From contig DASZPL010000009.1 in assembly GCA_035550315.1 (NCBI GenBank), positions 1 to 64,000 on the forward strand: a stretch of DNA of 64,000 nucleotides. Direction: 5' to 3'. Within the stretch, counting starts at the first letter, position 1. Every line of letters begins with the position of its first letter. This DNA comes from DASZPL01 sp035550315. Lineage in GTDB: Bacteria > Actinomycetota > Actinomycetes > JAFAQI01. A program made the position numbers and the translations under genes. The notes beneath the pieces were generated by a model that was given only the letters and a program-made list of their open reading frames with translations, did no database searches and was not told the DNA's origin. Shown in pieces: positions 43,043-53,146 of the stretch.

Positions 43043-43669
43043 GGGCTGCAGGAAGAAGCCGGTGGCCTCCGCCGTCACCACGCCGTCGGCGACGATCTCG
43101 CCGCTGGAGTGAACCCGCCGGCCGTCGATCGAGTCATTGCGGGCGCGTAGCTGCAGCGGCACGCCGTACGGCGTGCGGCGCCGGTAGCGAACGGTTAGCT
43201 CCGCGGTCATGCCAACCGCACCCGCGGCCGCGTTGGCGTGCCCCAGGAGCTGGTCGAGCACGCTGGCCACCCAGCCGCCATGGACGCCGCCGGGCGGACC
43301 CTCGTGGATCGGCTCGAACGTGACCTGTCCGATCACCGTGCCGTCCGACAGGTTCTCGACCGTCATCGGCGGCGCGAGCGGGTTGGCGGTGCCGATCACC
43401 GGGCTGAACGGGCGCATTGCCCGCGCCATGCTCTCCGGCGCCGGCCACGGCATGATCGCCCGCAGGTCGACCGACAGCCGCTCGGTCAGTTGATCGATCT
43501 CCGCCGCGATGGCGATCCGATCGGCGGCGTCGAGGCCGGTCAGCACCGCGGCGCTCATCAGCCGGCGGATCGACTCGCCCAGGACGACGGCAGCGTCCTC
43601 GGTCTCAGGGTCGATCACCTCACCGACCTGGTACGCCGGGTCGACACCGACGCCGGGATCAGACCCCAC
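42968..43669 (-). CDS. PaaI-like hotdog thioesterase
   Basis: A 233-residue protein with a C-terminal hotdog domain (about residues 95-215): GQVTFEPIHEGPPGGVHGGWVASVLDQLLGHANAAAG includes the HGG motif around which PaaI-type thioesterases act, then VRYRRRTPYGVPLQLRA. The N-terminal ~90 residues are helical. It probably releases CoA from acyl-CoA intermediates. The GTG start at 43669 is 2 bases after the echA19 stop, so it is the third gene of the fadA5 transcript. Confidence 0.82.
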   Translation of the reverse strand: MGSDPGVGVDPAYQVGEVIDPETEDAAVVLGESIRRLMSAAVLTGLDAADRIAIAAEIDQLTERLSVDLRAIMPWPAPESMARAMRPFSPVIGTANPLAPPMTVENLSDGTVIGQVTFEPIHEGPPGGVHGGWVASVLDQLLGHANAAAGAVGMTAELTVRYRRRTPYGVPLQLRARNDSIDGRRVHSSGEIVADGVVTAEATGFFLQPSAARIAQIKGILGAPADASADGVA

Positions 43670-43671
43670 GG

Positions 43672-44460
43672 TCAGCGGCCTTCGTAGCGCGGCGCCCGCT
43701 TTTCCTTGAAGGCCAACGTGCCTTCCTTGGCATCCGCCGTACCGAAGATCGGCAGACCGATCTCGAGCTCGAGCTTGAGCGCCTCCTCCTCGGGAAGCCC
43801 CTCCGTCTCCTGCACCGATCGCTTGATCGCCTTGACCGCGAGCGGCCCGTTGCTGGCGATCTTCTCGGCGATCTCGAGCGCGGCGGCCAGCGCCTGACCG
43901 TCGGGCACGACCCGGCCGATCAAGCCGATCCGCTCCGCCTCTGCGGCGGTGACCGTGTTGCCGGTCAGCAGCAGTTCCATCGCCTTGGTATACGGGATCT
44001 GCCGTCGCAACCGCACGGTGGAGCCGCCGACGGGGAACAGCGCGCGGGTGACCTCAACGACGCCGAAGACCGCGCCCTCGCCGGCGACCCGGATGTCGGT
44101 GCCCTGCAAGATCTCGGTGCCACCTGCTACGGCGTACCCCTCGACCGCCGCGATCAGCGGCTTGGTGAGCCGGTGGCTGCGCAGCAGCGCCTTCCAGGCG
44201 ATGCCGGTGTCGGAACGCATCCGCTCGGCGGCATCGGAGGTGTTCTGCGAGTCGTTCATCGCCTTGAGGTCGGCGCCCGCGCAGAACACCCCGCCCGCGC
44301 CGGTCAGGATGGCTGCGCGGATCTGGTCATCGGAGTCGACCCGGTCCCAGGCGTCGGCCAGACCGACGATCATCTCCGGCGACAGCGCGTTCTTCGCCTC
44401 CGGCCGGTTCATGGTCACGATCAGGACGTGACCGCGCAGCTCGGTCTCGAGGTGTGGCAT
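43672..44460 (-). CDS. echA19: Steroid side-chain enoyl-CoA hydratase EchA19-like
   Basis: A 262-residue crotonase that closely resembles M. tuberculosis EchA19 (Rv3516), the hydratase acting on sterol enoyl-CoA. Shared blocks are GHVLIVTMNRPEAKNALS, LTGAGGVFCAGADLKA, LTKPLIAAVEGYAVAGGTEILQGTDIRVAGEGA, LRRQIPYTKAMELLLTG and the ending AFKEKRAPRYEGR. It would hydrate the 24-ene-26-oyl-CoA formed by ChsE4/ChsE5. It lies 13 bases after fadA5 in the same transcript, behind the KstR-controlled divergent promoter. Confidence 0.88.
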   Translation of the reverse strand: MPHLETELRGHVLIVTMNRPEAKNALSPEMIVGLADAWDRVDSDDQIRAAILTGAGGVFCAGADLKAMNDSQNTSDAAERMRSDTGIAWKALLRSHRLTKPLIAAVEGYAVAGGTEILQGTDIRVAGEGAVFGVVEVTRALFPVGGSTVRLRRQIPYTKAMELLLTGNTVTAAEAERIGLIGRVVPDGQALAAALEIAEKIASNGPLAVKAIKRSVQETEGLPEEEALKLELEIGLPIFGTADAKEGTLAFKEKRAPRYEGR

Positions 44461-44473
44461 TGCGCGCGGCGCC

Positions 44474-45670
<1,197 letters not shown>

Positions 45671-45671
45671 T

Positions 45672-45685
45672 TACAACACGTTCTA
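45672..45685. promoter_or_regulatory. KstR box 1 in fadA5-cyp125 divergon
   Basis: TACAACACGTTCTA matches the KstR consensus TNNAACNNGTTNNA at every fixed position. It lies 35 bases upstream of the fadA5 ATG and is likely to repress the fadA5-echA19-thioesterase transcript when no sterol-CoA inducer is present. Confidence 0.85.
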
Positions 45686-45703
45686 GTTTTCTCTGCCAGA
45701 AGT

Positions 45704-45720
45704 GTTGACGACCCGTCAGA
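45704..45720. promoter_or_regulatory. Degenerate TCTGACG-type palindrome between KstR boxes
   Basis: GTTGACG-acc-CGTCAGA matches the 17-bp palindrome seen at 14563 in the whole centre and right arm and in five of seven left-arm bases. The left arm also reads TTGACG, a good -35 element for cyp125 with AAGATT 17 bases downstream, so part of the match could be promoter sequence. Confidence 0.5.
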
Positions 45721-45732
45721 TTCAGGCAAGAT

Positions 45733-45746
45733 TAGAACACGTTCTC
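45733..45746. promoter_or_regulatory. KstR box 2 upstream of cyp125
   Basis: TAGAACACGTTCTC fits TNNAACNNGTTNNA except for the last base; its core AGAACACGTTCT is a near-perfect palindrome. It sits at the likely transcription start of the cyp125 operon, 30 bases before the GTG, the expected place for KstR repression. Confidence 0.82.
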
Positions 45747-45776
45747 GTCTGTGGGAACTTCCCGTGAGAGGTATGC

Positions 45777-47003
45777 GTGAGCAGCTCGCTGGCCGATATC
45801 GACCTCTACAACCTCGATCAGTACATCGAGGCCGTGCCGCACGACCAAATGAAGCGGTTGCGCAACGAGGCGCCGGTCTTCCGCCACCCCGACCCCGAGC
45901 GCGCGGACGGGTTCTGGGCGCTGACCCGGCACGCCGACGTGGTGTTCGTCTCGCGCAATCCCGAGTTGTTCTCGTCGTACGAGAAGACGGCGATGATCAA
46001 CGAGTTCCCGCAGGAGCAGGTCGATCAGCAGCGGCTGTTCATGCTCAACCAGGACCCGCCGGATCACACCAAGCTGCGCAGCCTGGTCAACCGCGGCTTC
46101 ACCCCGCGGATGATCGCCCGGCTGGAGGAGCGGATTCAGGGCACCTGCGACGAGATCGTCGCCCAGGCCGTCGCCAAGGGTGAAGGCGACTTCGTCACGC
46201 TGTGTGCCGCCGAGCTGCCGCTGATCGTGATCGCCGAGCTGATGGGCGTGCCGATCGAGGACCGGCACAAGGTCTTCGACTGGTCGAACCGGATGGTCGG
46301 CGGCGAGGACCCGGAGTACGGCGTCACCGAGGAGCAGCGGTTCGACGCGGCGTCCGAGATGTGGGCCTACGCCAGCGCGCTGGCGGAGGAGAAGCGCAAG
46401 GCGATCAAGGACGACATCGTCTCGAAGCTGATCACGCCCGACGAGGCCGGCAACGTGCTGAGCGAGCTGGAGTTCGACCTGTTCTTCATGCTGCTCGCGG
46501 TCGCCGGCAACGAGACCACCCGCAACGCGATATCGGGCGGCATGCAGGCACTCATCGAGCATCCCGACGAGTGGACGAAGCTCAAGGCCGACCCCGGTCT
46601 GATCCCGACGGCCGCCGACGAGATCGTCCGCTGGGTGAGCCCGGTGAACATGTTCCGGCGGACCGCGATGCAAGACGTCGAGATCGGCGGCCAGCAGATC
46701 AAGCAGGGCGACAAGGTCGTCATCTACTACAACTCCGCCAACCGCGACGAAGCCGTGTTCACCGATCCGGACGTCTTCGACATCACCCGCGAGCCGAACC
46801 CGCACGTCGGCTTCGGCGGCGGCGGCCCGCACTTCTGCCTCGGCCGGCACCTGGCGAAGCTGGAGATCGAGTGCATGTTGCGGTCGCTGACGCAACAGGT
46901 CGACCACGTCGAGCTGATCGCGGGGCCGCGCCGGCTGCGCTCCAACTTCATCAACGGCATCAAGGAGATGACCGTCCGATTCGTCCCTGCGGCTGCGCAG
47001 TGA
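45777..47003 (+). CDS. cyp125: Steroid C26 monooxygenase, CYP125-like P450
   Basis: A 408-residue P450 resembling M. tuberculosis CYP125A1. The I-helix reads AVAGNETTRN as in CYP125, the ExxR helix is EIVR, and the heme loop FGGGGPHFCLG (ligand Cys354) has the same extra residue as CYP125 (FGGTGAHYCIG). MVGGEDPEYG and NPHVGFGG are further family marks. It would oxidise the sterol terminal methyl to the C26 acid. The GTG start has GAGAGG upstream. The mycobacterial N-terminal extension is absent. The stop overlaps the next GTG (GTGA). The ferredoxin at 32760 is a candidate electron donor. Confidence 0.88.
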   Translation: MSSSLADIDLYNLDQYIEAVPHDQMKRLRNEAPVFRHPDPERADGFWALTRHADVVFVSRNPELFSSYEKTAMINEFPQEQVDQQRLFMLNQDPPDHTKLRSLVNRGFTPRMIARLEERIQGTCDEIVAQAVAKGEGDFVTLCAAELPLIVIAELMGVPIEDRHKVFDWSNRMVGGEDPEYGVTEEQRFDAASEMWAYASALAEEKRKAIKDDIVSKLITPDEAGNVLSELEFDLFFMLLAVAGNETTRNAISGGMQALIEHPDEWTKLKADPGLIPTAADEIVRWVSPVNMFRRTAMQDVEIGGQQIKQGDKVVIYYNSANRDEAVFTDPDVFDITREPNPHVGFGGGGPHFCLGRHLAKLEIECMLRSLTQQVDHVELIAGPRRLRSNFINGIKEMTVRFVPAAAQ

Positions 47004-47440
47004 CAGACAGCGATGTGCTGGTCGCGCCACACACCATCGAATACACCTACACCCGCTCCACCGGCCCGGCGATCGGCGCCTTCCTGACCGGGCTGCGTGA
47101 CCGGAAGATCGTCGGCGTCAGGGGATCCGACGGCCGAGTGATCGTGCCGGCGGTCGACTACGACCCGGTCACCAGTGACGGCCTCGACGAGTACGTCGAG
47201 GTGTCCGACTCCGGCGTAGTGACCACCTGGTCCTGGAACGACTCGCCGGCCGAGGGCCAGCCGTTGGACCTGCCGTTCGCCTGGGCACTGGTCAAGTTCG
47301 ATGGCGCCGACACCCCGATGCTGGTGGCGCTCGACGCGGCCGGCCCGGAGATCGTCAGCACCGGGATGCGCGTCTCGGCGCGTTGGGCCGAGCACCGCAC
47401 CGGTTCGATCCGGGACCTGATCTGCGTGGAGCCGGAGTGA
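47000..47440 (+). CDS. DUF35/OB-fold protein without zinc ribbon
   Basis: A 146-residue DUF35-type OB-fold protein (IEYTYTRSTGPAIGAFLTGLRDRKIVGVRGSDGRVIVPAVDYDP, then an acidic linker and PFAWALVKFDGADTPMLVAL). The two CxxC pairs of the zinc ribbon are missing; the region between IVGVRGSDGRVIVP holds no cysteines. It is paired with a zinc-ribbon DUF35 protein encoded next, so the two may form a heteromeric partner for the Ltp proteins. GTG 47000 overlaps the cyp125 stop and its own stop overlaps the next GTG, so translation is coupled. Confidence 0.83.
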   Translation: MTDSDVLVAPHTIEYTYTRSTGPAIGAFLTGLRDRKIVGVRGSDGRVIVPAVDYDPVTSDGLDEYVEVSDSGVVTTWSWNDSPAEGQPLDLPFAWALVKFDGADTPMLVALDAAGPEIVSTGMRVSARWAEHRTGSIRDLICVEPE

Positions 47441-47952
47441 CTCCCGCCGCCCCCGAACCGGCGCCCGGTGCGTCCGACGCGGTCACGATGGTCGAAACGC
47501 CGATCTCGCTGCACTACAGCTACACGCCCGGCGTCGCCCAGTCGAGGTTCCTTCGGGCCGTGGAGCGCGGCGACATCACCGGGCAGCGGTGCCCCAAGTG
47601 CGGCAAGGTCTACGTGCCGCCGCGCGGCGCCTGCTCGATGTGCGGCGTCGCGACCGACGAAGAGCTGACGCTGTCCGGCAAGGGCACGATCACGACGTTC
47701 TGCGTGACCCAGATCCCGAGCCCGGGCTTGACCCCGCCGTACGTCACGGCGTGGATCCGGCTCGACGGCTCGGACATCACCTCGATGTTCCTGATCCAGG
47801 AGTGCGACCCGGCCGACGTCCGACTGGGGATGCGGGTCGAGGCGGTGTGGGTCGACGAGTCCGAGCGCAAGCCGGACCTCGGCAACATCAAGTACTTCCG
47901 GCCCACCGGCGAGCCCGACGCCGACTACGACTCCTACAAGGAATACGTGTAA
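47437..47952 (+). CDS. DUF35/OB-fold protein with zinc ribbon (Rv3521-like)
   Basis: A 171-residue DUF35 protein with N-terminal helix (LHYSYTPGVAQSRFLRAVERGDITGQRCPKCGKVYVPPRGACSMCG) carrying the C-x2-C...C-x2-C zinc ribbon, then the OB-fold (GKGTITTFCVTQIPSPGLTPPYVTAWIRLD). It resembles M. tuberculosis Rv3521, the gene before ltp4. DUF35 proteins stabilise and activate Ltp aldolases/thiolases. The GTG start overlaps the previous stop, and its TAA shares a base with the ltp4 ATG. Confidence 0.87.
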   Translation: MTPAAPEPAPGASDAVTMVETPISLHYSYTPGVAQSRFLRAVERGDITGQRCPKCGKVYVPPRGACSMCGVATDEELTLSGKGTITTFCVTQIPSPGLTPPYVTAWIRLDGSDITSMFLIQECDPADVRLGMRVEAVWVDESERKPDLGNIKYFRPTGEPDADYDSYKEYV

Positions 47953-48881
47953 TGCAGCAGTTCGCTCGTGACGTCGCGATCGTGGCGTCGGCGTCGTTCG
48001 AAACGCCGTCCGAACCCGCCCGCAACGAGGTCGAGATCCTGCTGCCGGTGATCCACGACGCCCTCGCGCAGGTCGGCCTGACGCAGCAGGACATCGGCTT
48101 CACCGTCTCCGGATCGAGCGACTACCTGCAGGGCTTCCCGTTCGCCTTCGTCGGCGCGCTCGACGCGGTCGGCGCCTGGCCGCCGATCCGGGAGTCGCAC
48201 CTGGAGATGGACGGCGCGTTCGCGCTCTACGAAGCCGTCGAGGTGCTCCAGCACGGGGAAATCGACACCGCGCTCGTTTACGCGTTCGCCCGCCCGTCCC
48301 GCGGCGAGCTGGACCGCACGCTCGCCATCCAGCTCGACCCCTACACCGTCGCGCCGCTCTGGCCGGACGCTCGCGGCCTGGCCGGGCTGCAGGCACAGGC
48401 GATGCGCGACAGCGGCAAGTACGCCGACGTCCCCGACGCCACGCCGACGTACGTCGCCGACGGTGCGACCGCCGTGGTGCTCGCGGCTGGTGACCGGGCC
48501 CGGCAGCTGACCAAGACGCCCGCGTGGATTCGCGGCATCGACCACCGGATCGAGCCGCCGGCGCTCGGCGTGCGCGACCTGACCGTCTCGGTGTCGACGC
48601 AACAGGCGGCCACGGGTGCCGGCGTGGCCGCGGCGCCGGTCGATGCCGCCTTCTTGCACGTGCTGTATCCGCACCAGGAGTTGTTGCTCCGGGAGGCGCT
48701 CGGTCTCAACGGCCAGCCGGTCGACGCGAAGGCCGGGCCGATGATGGTCGGCGGCTTGGAGCGGATCGCGGCCGCCGCGAAGAGCCTCGCCGGCTCGACG
48801 CGGCGCGTGGTCGCCCACGCGACCAGCGGCGCGTGCCTGCAGCAGAACCTGGTCGCCGTACTCGAAGGAGAGGCCGCGTAG
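47952..48881 (+). CDS. ltp4: Thiolase-like lipid-transfer protein, Ltp4-like
   Basis: A 309-residue thiolase-superfamily protein, short for the family (about 350-400). It begins DVAIVASASFETPSEPARNEVEILLPVIHDALAQVGL and has HLEMDGAFALYEAVEVLQHGEIDTALVYAFARPS but no cysteine nucleophile in the usual region. Order and sequence suggest the counterpart of M. tuberculosis Rv3522 (Ltp4). It probably pairs with Ltp3, encoded next, and the two DUF35 proteins as a multi-subunit aldolase or thiolase acting on sterol acyl-CoA. Confidence 0.8.
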   Translation: MQQFARDVAIVASASFETPSEPARNEVEILLPVIHDALAQVGLTQQDIGFTVSGSSDYLQGFPFAFVGALDAVGAWPPIRESHLEMDGAFALYEAVEVLQHGEIDTALVYAFARPSRGELDRTLAIQLDPYTVAPLWPDARGLAGLQAQAMRDSGKYADVPDATPTYVADGATAVVLAAGDRARQLTKTPAWIRGIDHRIEPPALGVRDLTVSVSTQQAATGAGVAAAPVDAAFLHVLYPHQELLLREALGLNGQPVDAKAGPMMVGGLERIAAAAKSLAGSTRRVVAHATSGACLQQNLVAVLEGEAA

Positions 48882-48883
48882 CG

Positions 48884-50037
<1,154 letters not shown>

Positions 50038-50041
<4 letters not shown>

Positions 50042-50838
50042 GCGAGTACCGCAGCGAAGCGGAGGTGGCTCGCTCCGAGGACGACAGAGCCGGCCGGCTG
50101 GACGGCAAGGTGGCGTTGGTGACCGGCGGCGCCCGCGGCATGGGCGCCGCCGACGTGCGACGGTTGCACGCCGACGGGGCGAGCGTGGTCGCGGCCGACA
50201 TCCTCGACGACGACGGCAAGGCCCTCGCCGACTCGCTCGGCGAGCGGGTCCGTTACGTGCACCTCGACGTCACGTCCGAGGACGAGTGGACCGCGGTCGT
50301 GGAACAGACCGAGCACGAGCTCGGCCGGATCGACGTACTGGTCAACAACGCCGGCGTGCTGGCGTTTCACGCGATCGCCGAGACGCCACTCGAGGAGTTT
50401 CGCCGGATCATCGACATCAACCTGGTCGGCGTGTTTCTCGGCATGAAGGCGGTCATCCCCACGATGCAGCGAGCCGGCGGCGGCTCGATCATCAACATGT
50501 CGTCGACTGAGGGGCTCGGTGGCACCGTCTTCTGCGGCGCCTATACGGCGAGCAAGTTCGGCGTGCGCGGCATCACCAAGGTGGCCGCGCTCGAGTACGG
50601 CCGCGACGGTATCCGGGTCAACTCGGTGCACCCGGGCGGGATCGACACCCCCATGCTGCGCGGCGTCACCGACGACGCCGGGATGAAGTACATCGGCAGC
50701 AAGGTCGCCCTGCACCGCACCGGCCGCGCCGAGGAGATTGCGAACCTGGTGGCGTTCCTCGCCAGCGACGACTCGGCGTACTGCACCGGGGCGGAGTTCG
50801 TCATCGACGGCGGCGCGACCGCGTCCGCAGGATTCTGA
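50038..50838 (+). CDS. Short-chain dehydrogenase (hydroxysteroid dehydrogenase-like)
   Basis: A 266-residue classical SDR: cofactor loop TGGARGMGAADV, NNAG, catalytic INMSSTEG with Y-T-A-S-K, and VHPGGIDTPML. The pattern is that of the 3-alpha/20-beta-hydroxysteroid dehydrogenase and FabG branch, consistent with oxidising a hydroxy group on the sterol ring or a beta-hydroxyacyl-CoA in the side-chain cycle. In this operon it could supply the 3-hydroxyacyl-CoA dehydrogenase step between EchA19 and FadA5. That is inference from context. Confidence 0.86.
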
Positions 50839-50849
50839 GGGAGGGCGCG

Positions 50850-52025
50850 ATGCGGATCGCCTACACCGACGAGCAGGTCAAGCTGCGTGACGAGCTGCGG
50901 GCCTACTTCGCCCAGCTGATGACGCCGGAGGTCGCTGAGGAGATGGCGGCCGGCGAGATGGGCGGGCCGAGGTCACGCGAGACCGTCGCGCAGATGGGCA
51001 AGGACGGCTGGCTCGGCGTCGGCTGGCCGAAGGAGTACGGCGGCCGGGGCTTCGGTCCGATGGAGCAGTTCATCTTCTACGACGAGGCGCAGCGCGCCGG
51101 CGCGCCGATCCCGTTCCTGACCATCAACACGGTCGGCCCGGCGATCATGCAGTTCGGCTCTGAGCAGATGAAGGCCGACATCCTGCCGCGAATCCTCGCC
51201 GGCACCTGCTTCTTCTCGATCGGCTACTCGGAGCCGCAGGCCGGCACCGACCTCGCCTCGCTGAAGACCCGCGCGGTCCGCGACGGCGACGAGTGGGTGA
51301 TCAACGGCCAGAAGATCTTCACCAGCCTGACCGACCACGCCGACTACATCTGGCTGGCCTGCCGCACCAACCTCGACGCCTCGAAGCACAAGGGCATCAG
51401 CATCATCCTGGTGCCGACGACGTCCGAGGGGTTCTCCTACACGCCGATCCACACGCTCGGCGACGTCTCCACCTACGCGACCTACTACTCGGACGTGCGG
51501 GTGCCGGTGAGCAACACCATCGGCGAGATCGACGGCGGCTGGACGGTCATCACGACCCAGCTGAACTACGAGCGGATCTCGCTTGCGTCGCCGGCCGGCC
51601 TGGAGCGGGCTTACCTCGAGACCCGGCGGTGGGCGCAGCAGCACAAGCTGCCCGACGGCCGGCGGGTCGTCGACCAGGAGTGGGTGCAGGTCCACCTGGC
51701 GAAGGTGCACGCCCGGCTGGAAGGGCTGCGGCTGCTCAACTGGAAGAACATCTGGCAGGACAGCGTCGGCAAGGTCAGCATCGCCGACTCATCCGCCGTC
51801 AAGGTCTACGGCACCACGATCTACTGCGAGTGCTACGGGTTGCTGCTGGAGGTGCTCGGCGCGGCCGGCATCCTGAAGCGGACCTCGCCGGGCGCGGCGC
51901 TCGCCGGCCGGATCGAGCGGGCCTACCGCGGCACCCTCATCCTCACCTTCGGCGGCGGCACCAACGAGATCCAGCGCGACCTGATCGCCATCTTCGGTCT
52001 CGGCATGCCGCGGTCGCTTCGATAG
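50850..52025 (+). CDS. chsE4: Acyl-CoA dehydrogenase ChsE4-like (FadE26)
   Basis: A 391-residue acyl-CoA dehydrogenase subunit close to M. tuberculosis FadE26/ChsE4 (Rv3504): RIAYTDEQVKLRDELRAYFAQLMTPE, GKDGWLGVGWPKEYGGRGFGPMEQFIF, FSIGYSEPQAGTDLASLKTRAVRDGDEWVINGQK, ATYYSDVRVPVSNTIGE and LILTFGGGTNEIQRD (FAD-binding end). ChsE4 and ChsE5 form an alpha2beta2 complex that makes the first double bond in the sterol side chain. The next gene is the partner. GGGAGG precedes the ATG. Confidence 0.9.
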   Translation: MRIAYTDEQVKLRDELRAYFAQLMTPEVAEEMAAGEMGGPRSRETVAQMGKDGWLGVGWPKEYGGRGFGPMEQFIFYDEAQRAGAPIPFLTINTVGPAIMQFGSEQMKADILPRILAGTCFFSIGYSEPQAGTDLASLKTRAVRDGDEWVINGQKIFTSLTDHADYIWLACRTNLDASKHKGISIILVPTTSEGFSYTPIHTLGDVSTYATYYSDVRVPVSNTIGEIDGGWTVITTQLNYERISLASPAGLERAYLETRRWAQQHKLPDGRRVVDQEWVQVHLAKVHARLEGLRLLNWKNIWQDSVGKVSIADSSAVKVYGTTIYCECYGLLLEVLGAAGILKRTSPGAALAGRIERAYRGTLILTFGGGTNEIQRDLIAIFGLGMPRSLR

Positions 52026-52036
52026 GGGAACACGTC

Positions 52037-53119
52037 ATGGACTTCGCGATCACCGACGACCAGCAGTCACTGCAGACGCTGGCCCGCGACATCCTCACCG
52101 CCGAGGTGACGCACGAGCGGCTCAAGGCGCTGGAAGCGGCCAGCTTCGCGGTCTTCGACCGCGACCTGTGGCGGCGGCTTGCAGAGGCCGGGCTGACCGG
52201 CATCGGCGTGCCGGAGGCGCAGGGCGGTGCCGGACTGGGCTTCCTCGACATTGCGCTGGTGCTCGACGAGGTCGGCCGCACGGTGGCACCGGTGCCCGCC
52301 GTCGCGACGCTGGTGACGGCGTTCGTGCTCGGCAAGCACGGTGCCGCGACCGACCTGCTCGCCGGTGTGGCGACCGGCGAGACCGTGCTCACCACCGCGC
52401 ATGGCGACCTGGCAGACGTCACGCTCGCCAAGGAGTCGAGCGGTTGGCGGTTGCGGGGCGAGCGTTCGTTCGTGCCGTACGGCGCCGAGGCCGACGTGGT
52501 CGTAGTCCCGGCCGCGCTCGACGGTGGCCAGGCGGTCGTGCTGCTGCCGCGCGGCGCCGACGGCGTGACCGTCACCGAGTTGCAGACCACCAACCGGGAG
52601 CCGCAGGCCGCGCTCGAGTTCGCCGACGTCGCCGTTGACGGTGCCGCCGTCATCACCGACGCGGCCGACCTGGTCGCCGACCTGGCCCGCTACCAGACCG
52701 CGGCCCTGTCGATGGTGGCGGCGGGCGTCTGCCAGGCGGCGCTGCAGATGACCGCGGCGTACACCTCGACGCGGGAGCAGTTCGGCAAGCCGATCGCGTC
52801 GTTCCAAGCGGTCGGACAACGGGCGGCCGACGCCTACGTCGATGCCGAGATGGTGCGGCTGACGGCGCTGCAGGCGGTGTGGCGGCTGGATGCCGGCTGG
52901 CCGGCCGACGAGGAGATCGCCGTCGCGAAGTTCTGGGCCGGCGACGGCGGGATGCGCGTGCTGCATGCCTGCCAGCACCTGCACGGCGGCCTCGGCGTCG
53001 ACCTCGACTACCCGCTGCACCGCTACTTCGTCTGGGGCAAGCAGCTCGAGCACGAGCTCGGCACCCCGACCGTGCAGCTGCTGAATCTCGGCGCCCAGCT
53101 GGCCGCCGTACCCGCTTGA
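52037..53119 (+). CDS. chsE5: Acyl-CoA dehydrogenase ChsE5-like (FadE27)
   Basis: A 360-residue acyl-CoA dehydrogenase-like subunit similar to M. tuberculosis FadE27/ChsE5 (Rv3505): DRDLWRRLAEAGLTGIGVPEAQGGAGLGFLDIALVLDEVG, TSTREQFGKPIASFQAVGQRAADAYVDAEMVRLT and HLHGGLGVDLDYPLHRYFVWGKQ. It is shorter than homotetrameric acyl-CoA dehydrogenases and should pair with ChsE4. The gap to chsE4 is 11 bases. Confidence 0.88.
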   Translation: MDFAITDDQQSLQTLARDILTAEVTHERLKALEAASFAVFDRDLWRRLAEAGLTGIGVPEAQGGAGLGFLDIALVLDEVGRTVAPVPAVATLVTAFVLGKHGAATDLLAGVATGETVLTTAHGDLADVTLAKESSGWRLRGERSFVPYGAEADVVVVPAALDGGQAVVLLPRGADGVTVTELQTTNREPQAALEFADVAVDGAAVITDAADLVADLARYQTAALSMVAAGVCQAALQMTAAYTSTREQFGKPIASFQAVGQRAADAYVDAEMVRLTALQAVWRLDAGWPADEEIAVAKFWAGDGGMRVLHACQHLHGGLGVDLDYPLHRYFVWGKQLEHELGTPTVQLLNLGAQLAAVPA

Positions 53120-53146
53120 TCGAACGCACCCGCAGGAGCCGCCGCC

